Below are positions 63,048 through 64,000 of a stretch of DNA of 64,000 nt, in pieces (position 1 is the stretch's first letter; the number at the start of each line of letters is the position of its first letter). Origin of the DNA: Adiantum capillus-veneris (taxonomy: Eukaryota; Streptophyta; Polypodiopsida; Polypodiales; Pteridaceae). Location: the NCBI GenBank assembly GCA_014529385.2, contig CM043945.1, forward strand, positions 152,063,741-152,127,740, given 5' to 3'. The translations under genes were made by a program, and so were the position numbers. The notes beneath the pieces are model-generated. The model had not been told where the DNA came from, did no database searches, and saw only the letters and a list, made by a program, of their open reading frames with translations.

Positions 63048-63841
63048 TCACTTTCTCAGACCATCTGGAGCAGTCACAATTTTAGGTGTTTCACATAAGC
63101 TCATTCTTGATCTCACTCGATGTAGTTGAATGGCTTGTCGCTCAGCCAACACTAATCTTCTGTGAGCTTTAAGCCGCTGCCTGGTCTGAGAGCTCATGAC
63201 TCTTCTTGTTGAGAGAGTATCTGCACATCGTGCAACACTCTTCTTGGCTCTTCTGGCAGCAGCCCTGTTCAAAATCTCCCGCTCAGAAAGGGTCAACTGC
63301 TGCAACTTCAATGTCTCTAAAAAGTCTTCCTCGGGTGCTAGAAGGAGCGAGATAGAATCAGCACGAGGGTGCATGTCCACAATCTAAACTGTCACATCTT
63401 GTCCTACTTGCATGAAATCCTCCTCTTTCCTCACTAAGGATCTACCCACCCTTGAGATATGAACGAACCCATCTACATGTACGACAATGTCCACACACAC
63501 ACACCATATCTCTCAACCACAGAGACCTTGCCCTTATATAACCATCCAATCCTCAGATCCTCTAGCCTCACTGGCCTCAAATCCTCCTCTGTACTTCCTT
63601 GTTCTACTTTCAACCCAGAGCATCCATCCACATTGCCCGCTAGCCTCTCCTCCACAGAGATTGTGGAACATGTGGCAAGGACTGCTGGCCTGCTACACAC
63701 ACGAAGAGGCCGTGGTGGACGCCCAATGGCAGAGTGAGAAATAAGCTTGCGACTTGGACGTGATGGCTGGTTGTTACACGCAATGAATGAGGTGGGAGGG
63801 CATGATGGGCTTGCAGCTGCACAGGAAAGTCCTATTGCCAT
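63048..63841 (-). pseudogene. S1 RNA-binding domain protein, plastid-type, frameshifted
   Basis: ATG at 63841: MAIGLSCAAASPSCPPTSFI; the first 60 residues are Ser/Ala/Arg-rich with few acids, like a chloroplast transit peptide. The S1 domain starts IGWLYKGKVSVVERYGV; the frame then breaks in a (GT)n run at about 63491-63503 and continues VVHVDGFVHISRVGRSL, EEDFMQVGQDVTV, an in-frame TAG, then IVDMHPRADSISLLL. The C-terminal part (LSEREILNRAAARRAKKSVA and on) is basic and helical and ends at 63048. The family binds RNA in plastid translation or RNA processing. Frameshift plus stop indicate a pseudogene unless sequencing error in the GT run explains the first. Confidence 0.65.
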
Positions 63842-63884
63842 CCCAGTCGCCAAAGCTAGCAGCTTATCACGGGTGGAGCAGCTG

Positions 63885-63889
<5 letters not shown>

Positions 63890-63927
<38 letters not shown>
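63890..63927. repeat. CT microsatellite upstream of the S1 pseudogene
   Basis: About 18 CT units, in the 5' leader position of the S1-domain gene; plant 5' UTRs often carry GA/CT runs. Confidence 0.9.
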
Positions 63928-64000
63928 GCAGTGCACGCCGGCGTGCATTGCTACAGAGAGATTATATGAAGCATATAAAGATGCCTTGCAAAAATCTATT

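Overview
The window is plant nuclear DNA made almost entirely of nested, mostly decayed transposable elements. The evidence for a land plant is: Athila/Tat-type Ty3/gypsy elements, one of them with a second (archaeal-type) RNase H; a Ty1/copia element primed by a Met-tRNA-like site; two En/Spm (CACTA) transposons with plant-type TNP2/TNPA genes and GT-AG introns; plant telomere units (CCCTAAA); and fragments of plant genes (a heavy-metal-associated HMA domain, a plastid-type S1 domain protein, an RRM). Species cannot be told from the sequence. No complete host gene, rRNA gene, convincing tRNA gene or CRISPR array was seen.

Layout. Positions 1-5000 are the 5' part of an Athila-like element on the minus strand (element B), cut by the window edge. 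It has a broken protease, a zinc knuckle, an open 484-residue first ORF and a leader holding four copies of a 24-bp palindrome spaced 284-285 bp. Positions 6750 to about 23250 are a second Athila-like element on the minus strand (element A): 5' LTR, tRNA-Asp-like primer site, leader with the same palindrome, ORF1, gag, zinc knuckles, protease, RT-RNase H, integrase with a doubled zinc-binding module, and a post-integrase reading frame with a second protease-like motif. A CACTA transposon (12083-16931, 3-bp duplication ATT) is inserted in its protease and carries a captured HMA fragment.

Positions 23807-28510 hold an element (D) with a promoter, a 2-kb AT-rich tandem array (about 151-bp unit), a mini ORF and a second tandem array. 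Positions 28590-32000 are a badly decayed gypsy pol on the minus strand (E). Positions 34473-56129 are best read as a second CACTA transposon (3-bp duplication AGA, minus strand) that received a Tat-type gypsy element (C, 35121-51963, duplication ACCAT). Each LTR of C was then hit again: F (36711-39897) in the left one; G (48276-50424) and a small Mutator-type MITE H (51334-51573) in the right one. Removing these insertions leaves LTRs of roughly 2.6-2.8 kb and a CACTA of about 4.8 kb, close to the 4.85 kb of the first CACTA.

Positions 56231-61161 are a decayed copia element on the minus strand. The last 2.8 kb contain an RRM fragment and an S1-domain pseudogene.

The most unusual signals are: the regularly spaced palindrome shared by the leaders of two retroelements; a family of about 70-residue proteins (called X and Y here) encoded between LTR and gag of element C and again inside insertion G, with mostly synonymous differences between copies; and the D/F family, which joins a promoter, a private tandem array and a mini ORF.
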